From: Fragaria x ananassa
Lineage: Eukaryota > Streptophyta > Magnoliopsida > Rosales > Rosaceae
Direction of reading: 5' to 3'
NCBI GenBank assembly: GCA_034370585.1
Contig: CP139771.1
Span: 26,126,501-26,190,500, forward strand
DNA: 64,000 bases
The first letter of the stretch is position 1. Each line of letters starts with the position of its first letter. Shown here one piece after another: positions 34,721 to 46,268 of the stretch. The translations under genes and the position numbers were made by a program. The notes beneath the pieces are model-generated. The model saw nothing but the letters and a program-made list of their open reading frames with translations, did no database searches and was not told the DNA's origin.

Positions 34721-35668
34721 ATGGCGGCCATGGCAAAGCTCATTTCTGCATTGGCAATCTTGCTCAGTGTTTTCACATATGTTAATGGATTCACATCATC
34801 TGGGTTCACTAGAGGTCACGCCACGTTCTATGGAGGAAGTGATGCGTCAGGAACTATGGGTATGTGTATTGAACAGTACGATCAAGTTGGTTCTGTATTC
34901 TGTGTTTGATATTGGTTTCACTAAAATTTGAGTACTATTGCAGGTGGAGCTTGTGGATATGGGAATCTGTACTCGGCAGGGTATGGGACTAGGACTGCTG
35001 CTTTGAGTACTGCTTTGTTCAACGATGGAGGTTCATGCGGGCAATGCTATAGGATCATCTGTGATTATGCATCAGATTCAAAATGGTGCATTAAGGGAGC
35101 ATCTGTGACTATTACAGCAACCAACTTTTGTCCTCCTAATTATGATCTTCCTAGCAACAATGGAGGCTGGTGCAACCCGCCTCTTCAGCATTTTGACATG
35201 GCTCAACCCGCTTGGGAGAAGATTGGAATCTACAAGGGTGGCATCGTCCCCGTCTTGTTCCAAAGGTAATACAAAATCACATACTTCAGTTTCGTAAATC
35301 AAAAGGTGGTTCATCTAGCATTATTGTTTGTATAACAGAATTGGATCATGCCTTGCAGGGTTCCATGTAAGAAGCATGGAGGAGTAAGGTTCGCCATTAA
35401 TGGGAGGGACTACTTTGAGCTTGTTCTGATTAGCAATGTGGGAGGAGCAGGATCTATTAAATCTGCCTACATTAAAGGCTCGAAAACCGGTTGGATGGCA
35501 ATGTCAAGAAATTGGGGAGCAAACTGGCAGTCCAATGCCTACCTCAATGGCCAATCTCTGTCCTTCAAAGTCACCACAACCGACGGAGTAACTAAACTGT
35601 TTACAAACATTGTTCCCTCAAGTTGGAAATTTGGCCAAAGCTTCTCCAGTTTAGTACAGTTTTCTTAA
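34721..35668 (+). CDS. EXPA11: Alpha-expansin, EXPA11-like
   Basis: Three exons: 34721-34859, 34944-35265 and 35359-35668, giving 256 residues, normal for an alpha-expansin. A signal peptide (AKLISALAILLSVFTYVNG) directs secretion to the wall, where expansins loosen cellulose-xyloglucan contacts at acidic pH without hydrolysis. Domain 1 (GH45-like) shows HATFYGGSDASGTMGGACGYG, paired cysteines, and the HFD motif (LQHFDMAQPAW). Domain 2 (CBM63-like) has the conserved aromatic residues in GWMAMSRNWGANWQS. The intron positions, splitting the GGACGYG codon run and the RVPC run, are those usual in EXPA genes. The EXPA11 (At1g20190) assignment rests on recall and on the flanking DUF677 and Alba genes. 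Confidence 0.94.
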
Positions 35669-36606
35669 TCACTGAGCTTTCCGGTTCAGCTGGGTTTCTG
35701 ATTTGGTTAATTTGGAAAGCAGCAGAGGCGTGCTTAACATATTTTACTTGAGCAGCCCGCCATAAATTTTGGGTCAATTATCAGGTGGTTAACCCATGAG
35801 CTTAAAAGGGTATTGCGCATTTTGAGCAAACCTATCAAGTATGGATGTTGTTGTTATCTGTTATAGCAAATAAGAAGCGCGGTGAACATGCAGCTTAAGC
35901 TTCAACATGTAGAAATATGTTTACCTTCTACTACAGTTTATAATGTTATATATCATAGCATGAATCTCAATTGTAATAATTACTGTGTTGGGATCATTTT
36001 GCACAATGTTATATATCCAGTTCTATGAACTTTCTTTATTTTTGCTTGTGGAACTACTAGAATCAAATAAAGCAATACCAAATAAAATTTAAGTTCTGTT
36101 CTCAATCCAGTTTGGTATAGAGAAAATTGCCAGAGAAGTCGGCAAAAAAAAAAGGAAAAGAAAAAAAATCCTTTAGAGCTGCGTACTTTGGTTCTTCTAA
36201 GAGAAAAAGTTGGGTAGAGACGACCAGACGGCGGCGACTTTCATCTTTTAACTAAAGGTATGATCATACCAGCAATAATACATCGGTACCTCGTCGAATC
36301 AAATTCTGTTTTGAGAGGGATTCAGGGAGGAGTACAGAGTATTAAGCCCACGAGGTAATGTGAAATGGGGCTTCTCTTTGTCTGGTTTTAGTTAGAATTG
36401 CGTTACTCATCTTCTTTGTTTTTCCTCTCATTTGGGCCTACTCTTTCATATGGTTCTGGTTACAGAATTACGCTTGGGCCTAAATAAGTGAATTTTTGGG
36501 TCTATTCTTCAATTAACACCTATAATCTTCATTAAAATTTGAAATCAAAAGTATGTGGTGCAAGTCAAGTCATCTGTGGACTTCCAGAAAACGGAAAATG
36601 ATTCTT
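35669..36606. other. Expansin 3' flank, no gene seen
   Basis: 3' UTR then AT-rich intergenic sequence with GGGCC-like motifs near 36440-36480. No supported gene. Confidence 0.45.
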
Positions 36607-37025
36607 GGTCTTAATAAAGCTTAAGATTTATAGTCTTTATTTTAGGTGACATGCTATATTTAGACACATCATCAATTAAAAAGATTATGTCATGTTGTTC
36701 TTAAGCAAAAATATAATTTTATCCTTCCAAATCTAATGACTATATTATTTTGTCTTTTTATTAAGAGAAAAAAATTTGATTTGTCTTGCTTTTATAATTA
36801 AAAAATATATATTTCTAGCATTTTCTTTCTTTTTTTCTTTTCATCACTGTTATGCTTAGATTGAACGTAACATATAGTGTGAAAATATATATATTTATGA
36901 GAATATACTTGTTCAAAAACACGAATTCTTATGAAATATATATATATACATATATAATTTGTCCAAGAAAATTCAATTTCGTCCAGATTTTTTTTTACAT
37001 ATATGTATATTCGTCCAAAATAAAG

Positions 37026-37060
<35 letters not shown>

Positions 37061-37499
37061 GTAATCATCCAAAAGAAATTCGATACAGATTTTTTTATTT
37101 TTTATTTTATTTAAAAATTTGATACATAATATGGCTTATATATAGATATCACAATTTGCAAAAATAAAATATTAAAATGGAACTAAATTTCGATTCACAA
37201 AGATATAAGGAAATTTTAAGAAATTTACGAAATTGATTTATAGTATAAAAGCCTAATTTGGTAAGATTTAACTTGATCATTATTATTAATAAATTAACTA
37301 AATTTGGTATATACGCATCCATATTAAAAGGGTGAGAAAATATTTCATATTAGTATATAGCATCCATTAATTATTAAGGGTTAAGATTGTATTTTTACTT
37401 AAGAGTGAAATGACATAATTTATTAAATTGATGATGTGTCTATGTGACATGTCATGCCACATAAGATTAAAGCCATAAATCTTAGACCTTATTAAGGCC
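36607..37499. mobile_element. Inverted-repeat (MITE/MULE-like) element, ~0.9 kb
   Basis: The left arm (GGTCTTAATAAAGCTTAAGA onward) and the complement of the right arm (GGCCTTAATAAGGTCTAAGA onward) match imperfectly for about 130 bp, sharing AGACACATCATCAATT and TTATGTCAT words. The interior is extremely AT-rich with (TA)n and (CA)n tracts at ~37026-37060 and no coding. I could not read a clean target duplication, so the exact ends are uncertain. Confidence 0.65.
37026..37060. repeat. (TA)n(CA)n compound microsatellite
   Basis: A TA dinucleotide run is followed directly by ACACAC repeats, inside the inverted-repeat element. Confidence 0.85.
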
Positions 37500-37719
37500 C
37501 TCTAGCACTACCCCCAGAAAACTACTCGCATATACAATTTGTTATCTCGTATTGGGTAGTCGGTTTGAGATAGCTTAGTTGATTTCATGAAGCAACAATA
37601 ATTGGATTTTGCTCACGGCCAAAGCTTGTATATATCATTAAAACTTTGTGATCACCACGCCTACTTCGCCAAAAAGCATGATGATGATGATCACAAATGA
37701 AAACAAGAATTCTGAATCA

Positions 37720-38960
37720 CTAATCTGTTGCCAATATTTCTTGAAGCACAAGCCTTCTTGATTTGTTGATCGTCAGCATACACAAGTATACATGTTCTTC
37801 AAGCTCCTCCAACTGCTCCATGAAGTTAGAGTCATGGACATGAAATTCTCGCACAACCCCCTTGAATACTTCACAGTTAATTCCATTCCTCACACACAAA
37901 TCTGCAACAGCTTTGCGGTGTTCTACCTCATCCTGTAATCTCATGACCAGCCGACTCATGGTATCGAAATCGTTGATCAGTATGTAAATCCCTTTGGCTG
38001 CAACATCGAGTTGCTCCCCGTGAATTTCGTGGACGTGGAATCTTGACTTGAACCACTGCTCTCCTGACTCCATTTTCTTCTTGCACAAACCTGCAGAACA
38101 AGCCATGATTGCCGGCGCTGCCACTATTCCGATCATGCTATGAAATGCAAAGACTAGCAAACCTATCAAAAGTGCACTGTGTGACACCACCAGTCCAACT
38201 CCTCCAACTTTCTTCAGAATCCTGTTACGCTTTGCCCTACGCCGAATCTTCTGCTGTCTCGATGTCAGGCTACTGAGCAATGCTGAGTAGCTATCGTGAA
38301 TGTCACGGAATTGCAGGGGGCTGATAATCGACAACGGGTTTTTGAGACGTGCAAACGTTGTAAGCTCCCGGAAAATAGCCCGGCATTGCTCGTCGGTGTA
38401 AATGCTTCTTTGGCTTAGCTTCTTCATCACTTTCTTTATGTTGCCGTACTCTGCGTGCGTTTGATGGATGCTTCTGAGGAGTAGCTCGCATATATGGCAC
38501 GCCTCTAGGCTCGCTTCAAAGTAGTCGGTGAGAAGGTGGTGCACGTTTATTCCATCCTCGCTAATCATCTCATTGAGGGTTTCTTGCCGCGGATCGAGCA
38601 GATTTTCTGATAGATTCACATAGAAAGGAACTGATGGAGAAGAAGATAGTAGATTAGGGTTTGTTGTTGGATATTGTACCGATCCATGAACTCTATCCCA
38701 CATTTCTAGATATGATTTTGTTCTGAAAACTTCCAAATACTCGTCGTTCACACTTAGCTTACTGGAAAAGCTACCTCCACCGCCTCGGTGATCAACTTTC
38801 CTTGATCTGCTGCCTGAAGAACACCATAACAAAACACATCAGAAACAAAATCAAAATGACCGATCATATATAGGTAAAGAAAATGAAACATGTTTCTAAA
38901 TCGGAACTCACCTGGTTTCGAAAACATAGATCTCAACCCGGATCGTAGACTCTTCCTCAT
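37720..38960 (-). CDS. UPF0496 / DUF677 family membrane-associated protein
   Basis: Two exons: 38912-38960 (MRKSLRSGLRSMFSKP and one base) and 37720-38813, giving 380 residues. The protein fits plant UPF0496: a helical N-terminal half starting near NDEYLEVFRTKSYLEMW, the SRQQKIRRRAKRNRILKKVG basic stretch, a hydrophobic hairpin (about residues 210-245, GLVVSHSALLIGLLVFAFHS then IGIVAAPAIMAC), and a C-terminal coiled segment ending LEELEEHVYLCMLTINKSRR. Members include AT14A-like proteins proposed to sit at the plasma membrane and link to wall or cytoskeleton; most are uncharacterised. The position next to EXPA11 matches recalled At1g20180. Exon 1 is short and basic, which is usual for this gene. 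Confidence 0.88.
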
Positions 38961-41134
38961 CTTGGATATGTCGATATGATCGGATGTATGAAAGATGTAT
39001 CTATGTTTCTATTAATTCTACTTCTAGATCGCTGTCTCGGATAACTGGTCGGAGAGGGAGGGATTGTTATTAGAAGAAGGCTAAGAGAGTAGCGTCGTGC
39101 TGTATATATAGAGCAGCTGGTTTCTTAGACGGATCCACCTTAGTTATAATCCAGGTGGCAGTTAGCACCGCTTTCAATTTAGTTATGGATCGATAATAGG
39201 ATTGCTTAGGTTTCACGTCAGAGTCCCTCACACGCTGTGTTCTTCTACGTGTAAGGCTTTGGAGACAAGGTGAGCGTTTATGGAGAAGAAACAATCTGCC
39301 AGATTGCCATGAAAGCGAAGATTACAGCAGAATCATCACTGGTGCTATCAATATTATCATAATTTTTATTTTATTTTTCCATCAAATTAATCCTCATACA
39401 ATACGCCATAGAAAGACAGAAATCAAATCTCTTGTAATCGATTTTTTTCCAACTTTAATATTTGCGTTAATGTATGTTCTAAACTTTATGTAACGTGTTT
39501 CGAATGCGCACTGGAACGTGAATTCTCTTTGAAATGTCATATTAAGATAAAAATTCCAAGTCATGCATGTATGGTTTTTTCTTTTGAAAGGTTGTGTTAA
39601 GATAGAAACTCCAATCATGCAAGAATTCTTCTTTTTTGATGCATGCATGGATCGATTTATGATAAAATGTAGATAAGGAAATATGTGTTCAGGCAACTCG
39701 ATCTTAACTTTTTCCATGTACACAAATTAAGACAGGAAAACGTGAATGCTGAGAGTTTGCTTCTGCCCAAACCTGAGTTCTAACCTAGCTTTCCTTTTCT
39801 TCGGCTGTATTCCCACAAGAGTGAACCAAAAGATGAACATATTCGAGCACGTTGTCTTAATTATGTGGTGCCATGATTTCTAGTCACATATTAAGGATCG
39901 GATACTGATATTAATTAAACCTACCTTATGATGCAAGCAATTTATATAGTTTCCAAAACTCTACTTCATAGAATACATATATAGAAGGATATGGTGCATA
40001 TATATACACCTCTCGTTCTTCAGTTACTTCTTTCTTTGACGTCGTCAAGTAAGAGTCTTCTGTTAGCGATTCATAAGTGAGATTTGTGACATTATTAATC
40101 AAAGATGCGTAAAAGCATAGCCAAAGAATCATGGCATAACTAATATGTAGCTGGTAGGACAAATTAAGGAAGCTAATGATTGATCAATTAGGGTTGACGT
40201 GGCTTGATGGAGAAATGACGACTGATCAAAATGTGGCTAAGATTTCAAACATAGGATTTCATTTTCATTCTGTACGTAAGATAGGTGATGTCGACCTCCA
40301 AACAACAGTGAATATGGCTTAATCTAATCTCACACATGTATCACTCGTTAATGTGCATTTTCATCATTACAACTAATACATTATTCATATATTGTTTGTT
40401 GCTTTACAATATGAAAGAGAACAGCAAGCATATTGTGGTTTCAGATCGATTGGTGTATATTCATCAACATTATGCTTAACTTGTGATTATCGATCATTCG
40501 CGAAGCAATCATATTTATTTCTTAATCAAGTGGATAAATATCATTGTGACAAGACTTGAAAAACTATGCACTTCAACCAAACAACTTGACTCATTCAACA
40601 CAAATTGACAAGTATAAACTGAGGTTTACAAAAGTAGCAACCATGATTCTTGACTCCTAAAGTTTCTCCACAGCCATCTTGACGACTTGACCAAACTAAA
40701 CAACAAAGACCCCCCTAACCCTTAATTAATTAACTCAAATCACATAGCTAATAATTAATTAAGATGGTGATTACAATATATGGTACAAAGACGGCAGCCA
40801 TTTTGGTTTTGTTTGGTTCGCGGAAATGAAAGTAGTTCATTTGTCTTTCCCAAGGGAAGAGAAATGAAATTTTCCGTTCCGATCTTTGATAACACAAGAA
40901 AAATCATCCGGAAAGTTATTAATTAAAATAATATATTGTGAGTAATAAATGCAAAGAAAAAAAATGGCAAAGCGAATCCTATGAATTTTTGGAAAGAACA
41001 ACTTTCCCTCACATTTTCCCAGCCTTTAGGAAAGTATTTATTTTCCTTCGACATTTCCAAGCGCAGGAAAGGAACAACTTTCATTTCCTGATGGTTACTT
41101 TCCACGAACCAAACGAGGCATTTAGGTAACTCCT
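38961..41134. other. Intergenic, no gene seen
   Basis: Promoter of the DUF677 gene (minus-strand TATATATA at 39103-39110), then AT-rich DNA up to the 3' end of the alcohol dehydrogenase. Open frames such as 39394-39723 lack any family resemblance. Confidence 0.45.
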
Positions 41135-43476
41135 CTAAAGATTGGAATAGATTTGATCATCATCAACAACAGCAGCTGGGGAACTGGCAATGTCGATAAC
41201 AAAGCGATACCTAACGTCATTCTTCGCGACGCGTTCGAAGGCTTGGTTGATCTTGTCCGGCGTTGTAAGCTCAATGTCGCATGTAATGTTGTGTTTGCCG
41301 CAAAGTTCCATCATCTCCCTCGTCTCCTCCATCCCTCCGATCACACTGCCCTTCACTGCTCTCTTCCCTGCACCAGTAACAATGCATGAGACTTTGATCT
41401 AGCTAGGTGAATAGTTAGGGCATGCACAAGGCTAATAATTATCTAATATTACTTAATTATGTATTACCAAATATCAGAGGGAATGAAGGCAAGGTAAAAG
41501 GCTGGTCAGGTGCACCCACAACCACCATGGTCCCGTTCACTTTGAGCAACTCTAACAGTGGTCCGAGACAGTGCTTAGCTGACACCGTGTTTAGTATGAA
41601 GTCCAGGCTCCTCTTTCCTCTCTGTCATATAAATTTATAGAGTAAATTAAGGATAAATTAGTTTATAATACGGATGTTAATGTATATTATTCCATGTAAA
41701 ATAATTAATTACCTGCATTTGTTGCTCATCAGTGCTGACTATGAAATCGTCTGCACCCAAGTGACCTTTGGCCTCTTCCTCTTTGGAAGGAGATGTGCTG
41801 ATGACGGTGACGTGATGACCAAAGGCCTTTCCGAATTTCACCGCGACGTGTCCGAGACCTCCGAGGCCGACGACGCCGATCTTCTTTCCCGGTGTTTTGT
41901 GTAGGTCGTGGTCTCTGAAGGGGGTGAACACTGTCACTCCGGCGCACAATAACGGCGCTGCAGCATCCATCGGTAGGTTTTCTGGTATGCGCACCACGTA
42001 CCTAATTCATCATCAACCATCATGTTCACCAAGTACGTTAATTAACACCACGATTAACTGCTTGAACTTGATTAAACCAAACACATGCAAGCTACCTGAG
42101 CTAGATTTGTATATAATTATTTGACAGCTGCAACATATTCTTATTAATCTTCTGCAATGAGCCAATGATCGCGATCGATGAACTACTGCTGCTATAATTA
42201 ATCTTAGAAGACGACAGTCGATTACGACATCTATTTGTTCCTTTATCTGCTTATTATTAAACCCTTTACAACCACAGAAACCATATAAAGATAGAAGTAA
42301 TGGACTTCAGATCCCACATACCCTGATCTACTCCAGCTTTACCAAAAGAACGATCAGGAAGCCGGTCATCACTACTTTCAAAAGATAATTGCATCAAAAA
42401 GAAGCAAGGAAGGATAAGTATGGTGTTGACTGGCTGTTCTATTATAAGCTCCGAGTATTGAAACTGAAAACTTAATTCTTCAAACTAACTTAATGATCTG
42501 AGACACACAGAATATATATAACATTGAGTGATCTAATGGTAAGGTCTCCAGAATTTCAATACTGTAAATTGGTTATAGAGCTTTCAGGTGCCGAACTATA
42601 TTATATATTGTATATTCTACCCAATGTTTTAAGGTAGTAACATGGTAGCTAGCTAGGTTCGAATACTAAGAACAAATTATATGACATACCAACCAATTGT
42701 ACGTCGTCTTCCCACCCAAATAGGAAAAATAAAGAATTGAATAATAAGCTGGCCTGCACTATTCCTTCAACAGAACTTTCCACGCCATATTTAGAATAGA
42801 CTTCTCAAAGAACAAGACCAAAAACCTAAATCAATTGCTTTTATTTGCATCAAACGTAGAATTACGATGACTAATTGTAGACATGAGATTTATGATGAGC
42901 TTGATTAGTTTAGTTGATATATACTTGTAGGTAACGTACCTATGATCGGCGACCAACATTTTGGAGTATCCACCGTAGGTAATACTACCATCCCAGAAGA
43001 CGCCATTGTAGGTAAACTGAAGGTCCTCGCAGTAGTTCTCCTGGGATTCCTTGCAGAAATCACACTCCAAACACGTCGCCGCCAAGCACCCGACACCGAC
43101 TCTATCTCCGACCGAGAAGTTCTTGACGTTGCTCCCAACTTTCATGACCAACCCAGTAATCTCATGACCAGGGACAATAGGATACATGGTGATACCCCAG
43201 TCATTCCTAGCTTGGTGAAGATCAGTGTGGCATATGCCACAGTACAATATCTTTATCGTAACATCGTTGATCCCGTTTTCTCTGCAGCAGTTTTAGTATA
43301 AGATACATGATGAGCGAGGCTGCAAACAAAATTCTCATGTAACAAAGTAATGATCGAGTATATATCATATCCAGAGCGAACCTTCGTTTGAAGATAAAAG
43401 GAGTAATCTTGCCGGAGGAATCATGAGCTGCCCACCCAGAAACGGTCTGTATGTGATTCGGAGTTGTCTGAGCCAT
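41135..43476 (-). CDS. Cinnamyl-alcohol / mannitol dehydrogenase-type zinc alcohol dehydrogenase
   Basis: Five exons: 43382-43476, 42940-43281, 41713-42001, 41468-41621 and 41135-41367, giving 370 residues. This is a medium-chain dehydrogenase/reductase. Visible motifs are the catalytic-zinc region CGICHTDLHQ with GHEITG (Cys, His-Glu), the structural-zinc cysteines in CLECDFCKESQENYC, and the NADP-binding GLGGLGHVAVKFGKAFG. Such ELI3/CAD7-8-like enzymes reduce aliphatic or phenolic aldehydes, and some oxidise mannitol or 8-hydroxygeraniol; the true substrate cannot be told from sequence. The structural-zinc loop and the LLELLKVNGTMVVVGAPDQP stretch are standard. Intron 2 is ~940 bp. Start ATG at 43476 (MAQTTPNH). 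Confidence 0.9.
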
Positions 43477-44353
43477 AAGAGCGATCTAGCGACGTACTAG
43501 GCTAAGAATGATCGACTTGGTTTGAGAATGTAGGAGCAGCTAGCAGAACTCACTTTAATAATATCGACTACTGGAGTGGTGGAACTCGATATTTATAACT
43601 AGAACACATATAAGCAAAAGTAGGGTAGGTATTGACTCGGACTAACTAAACTAACTAAGAAAGAAAGACTTGGAGGTTTGAATGAAAAGAAATGAAATAC
43701 ATTTTCACAGTCACTTCCAAGTCATTTCGATCTGAATATCAAAGATATATATGTTGTCTCGTCGATCATTTTCCTTGAAACAGAGTGTTCACATTTTATA
43801 ATTCTGGCATTGCCATGGAACGTGAAAAATGCTAGTCTCGATCATAGAAAAAATATTTATAAAATATTATTAATATATGAGATATTTGGTTGCACAATAT
43901 CTCAAAAAGATTCTCAGTGTTCTCAATGAGAGCATTTGGATTCGAAGAGTTTCATCCACCATTGCAGGAAATATATATATCATTGAACCAATTTGGTGTC
44001 GGTGATTCCATCTTCATTCTTGGTTTTTCAAAATGAAAGGTACAAAGATATCGATGCTCATTTTAACTGATATAGTGTTCATCTAATTAATATTATTTTT
44101 CTTTCTGTGCATAATGTTGTATTTAGCACTCAACTACTCACTCAAATGGCATATGTACAAAAACCATGCATGACACTGTATTAAAAAAGAACCCAACTTC
44201 GGTGACAAGCCTTTGTCACCTTAACGTGACCACATTAAATGAACATGAGACACGTGTCCATTTTAAAGACTTGGCTGTAATTTAAGGACATAACAAAGGG
44301 TTTTGAGTATTTGGCATGCTTGTTTATAATTATTGTTGACACTTGTTCATCGA
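43477..44353. other. CAD promoter region and flank
   Basis: A minus-strand TATAAATA lies at 43590-43597, about 115 bp upstream of the dehydrogenase ATG. Beyond it is AT-rich intergenic DNA. Confidence 0.45.
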
Positions 44354-44520
44354 TCTCTCATTGATGTTTGTCACCTATAAATGATCATAACTGGTCTAAG
44401 GTATCTCTCATTGATGTTTGTCACCCATAAATCATTGATGTTTGTCATCCATAAATGACCATAGCTGGTCTAGGGTATCTCTCATTGATGTTTGTCACCC
44501 ATAAATGACCATACCTGGTC
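44354..44520. repeat. Minisatellite with ~50-bp and ~27-bp units
   Basis: TCTCTCATTGATGTTTGTCA followed by CC(C/T)ATAAAT recurs at about 44354, 44404 and 44478, and a short copy without the TCTCT head lies at 44431. Units often end in ATRNCTGGTCTA. The mixed unit lengths suggest unequal exchange or slippage. Confidence 0.85.
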
Positions 44521-45146
44521 ACCTAAATTATTTCCATTAAAAAAAACCTAATGGTGATCTTCCTATATATAATTTAGTACTTTTACTTGACGGACTAAAT
44601 TCACTGGTTCTAGTTCGTCAAAGGCTTATGTGTAAAGATAAGGAAAATGATTATAGGCCGGCCTATTCTTGATAAGCAATTCTGGGCCGCAAAAGCTAAC
44701 TCCTGGTTGTTACGGTAAACAGTAGTTAATAGCATATTATTGCTATTGCCAACCTTCAATTCATGAATCATAAAATGTTTTAATTATATTGTTTTCTTGT
44801 TGGCAACCACAAATGTTTGTTGGGTCTATCAATTCGTCACTTTGTGGGTCAACTATACTCTCAAGACATTTTTCAGAACAAGTGTTTCATGGAATCTTTT
44901 GTATCCGCATACAGGTTCATGTATTCTGATGTCATGCTTAGACACTTGCGTAGGAACGATACGAGTCAAAGTTTAAATTCTTTCTCACCATTCAGATTCC
45001 AACACTAACAAATATGAGAACTCAATTGTTTTTCATAATTAACTTTTTAATCCATGCGTTCTAGTTAGTAAAGTAGTAAACACATAGATACACGGAAATA
45101 TTGAGATCGTTTTAGTATTCTCAAATCTAATCTAAATTGCTCAGTA
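44521..45146. other. Intergenic, no gene seen
   Basis: AT-rich DNA; nothing supported. Confidence 0.45.
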
Positions 45147-45222
45147 CCATTTGGTCTAGCGGCATAGTCTCTTTTTAGTTCGACTCACAAAGTTGTAATA
45201 TTTACCTGATAAAAAAATCTAA
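45147..45222 (+). repeat. Truncated SINE remnant
   Basis: TTGGTCTAGCGGCATAG resembles a tRNA-like A-box head. It runs into GTTCGACTCACAAAG (B-box-like) and a TTACCTGATAAAAAAA tail. The length (~75 bp) implies an internally deleted tRNA-derived SINE. No target duplication was found. Confidence 0.4.
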
Positions 45223-46268
45223 ATTAAAAAAAGAGCATCTTCAGTACACGGCGTGTATCTTCACATATATACATGAATGTTTAGGATTAGAGAAAATAAT
45301 ATAGAAACATGATGGTCAAACACATTGATGACATATGAACGGTTAAAATTACATCGTGTAAATACACAGTAATTATTTGTCAGTTTATGATCTAACCAAT
45401 CTCAATTTGTTTTCCTAATTAATTCTAGAGGTAGGAGTCCCAAATCCCCCATTTTGTTTATAAACACAGTTGAACTGGTCGTGGAATTTTCTTTTCTGGG
45501 TCGGCACCTAAAATGCGATTTGAGTCCAAAACATATGGGCATCAAACACGTTTTATGATCCATCTAAGCATCTGATTGGGTCGATGCTCATGTCTTGAAA
45601 TAGAAAACCCTAATGGGCTGGAAGACCCAACGAAACAAAAACTACGGACTCCGGTCGCTATCAAGGCCCAAACAGAAGCAACAGATTTAATTTTGATAGG
45701 TCAAAAAAGTAATTGCCGCGAGAAAGTAACAGAAAACCCTTAAAATCAGTGTAGGAAGGTACAGTACACTAGGCATACAAGGCAAGAAATAAACCGCAAA
45801 TAGAAAGAAAGTGAGAGCGAATAATAATTATTAATTATTTTAAAATGAGGAGTTTTTAGTAATTGCAGGAGTTCGATGAGAAAACCTTGTAGCCCCTGTG
45901 TGCTGTAGTTTCCGTAGTTCAGAGAACACACCAAAGTAGAGGAGAGAAAGAAAGAAAGAGAGGCCGAGAAGGAGAGAGAGAGGGAGGAGAGTCACACCGT
46001 GTGGTTTTCTCTGAGAGAGAGTGGGACGGTTGCTTGTGCTTTTCACGTGCAAGATCCGTCGTCGGTGTTTAATCTATCACCAATTATCTTGCTGCATTTT
46101 AATTTCTATTAGAAACAAAAACAATTCCTTTCTGTTCGAATCGTTCTGCAACTGGGTGTTGTTTTTGTTTGTGTAATTAGTTAATTGATTAATTTTTATA
46201 TTGAGGTTTGATAAATATACTGATCAGAGTGAGTTTTGTTGTGTGAAAACTTGTAACCCTAAATCGGC
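45223..46268. other. LARP1 promoter and 5' UTR
   Basis: AAGGCCCAAAC and AATGGGCTGG lie near 45612-45672, and a long GA-rich leader (GAGAGAGA tracts near 45940-46020) precedes the ATG at 46269. No other gene seen. Confidence 0.45.

Noticed and set aside
39394..39723. 109-codon minus-strand frame in the 39-kb gap
   Set aside because: AT-rich, repetitive in composition and without family resemblance.
42525..42680. Possible SINE in CAD intron 2 (GGTTCGAATAC near 42657)
   Set aside because: A lone B-box-like word without an A box at the right distance or a tail.
44354..44520. CRISPR-like direct repeats
   Set aside because: Units abut or overlap without unique spacers and the sequence is plant nuclear DNA; this is a minisatellite.
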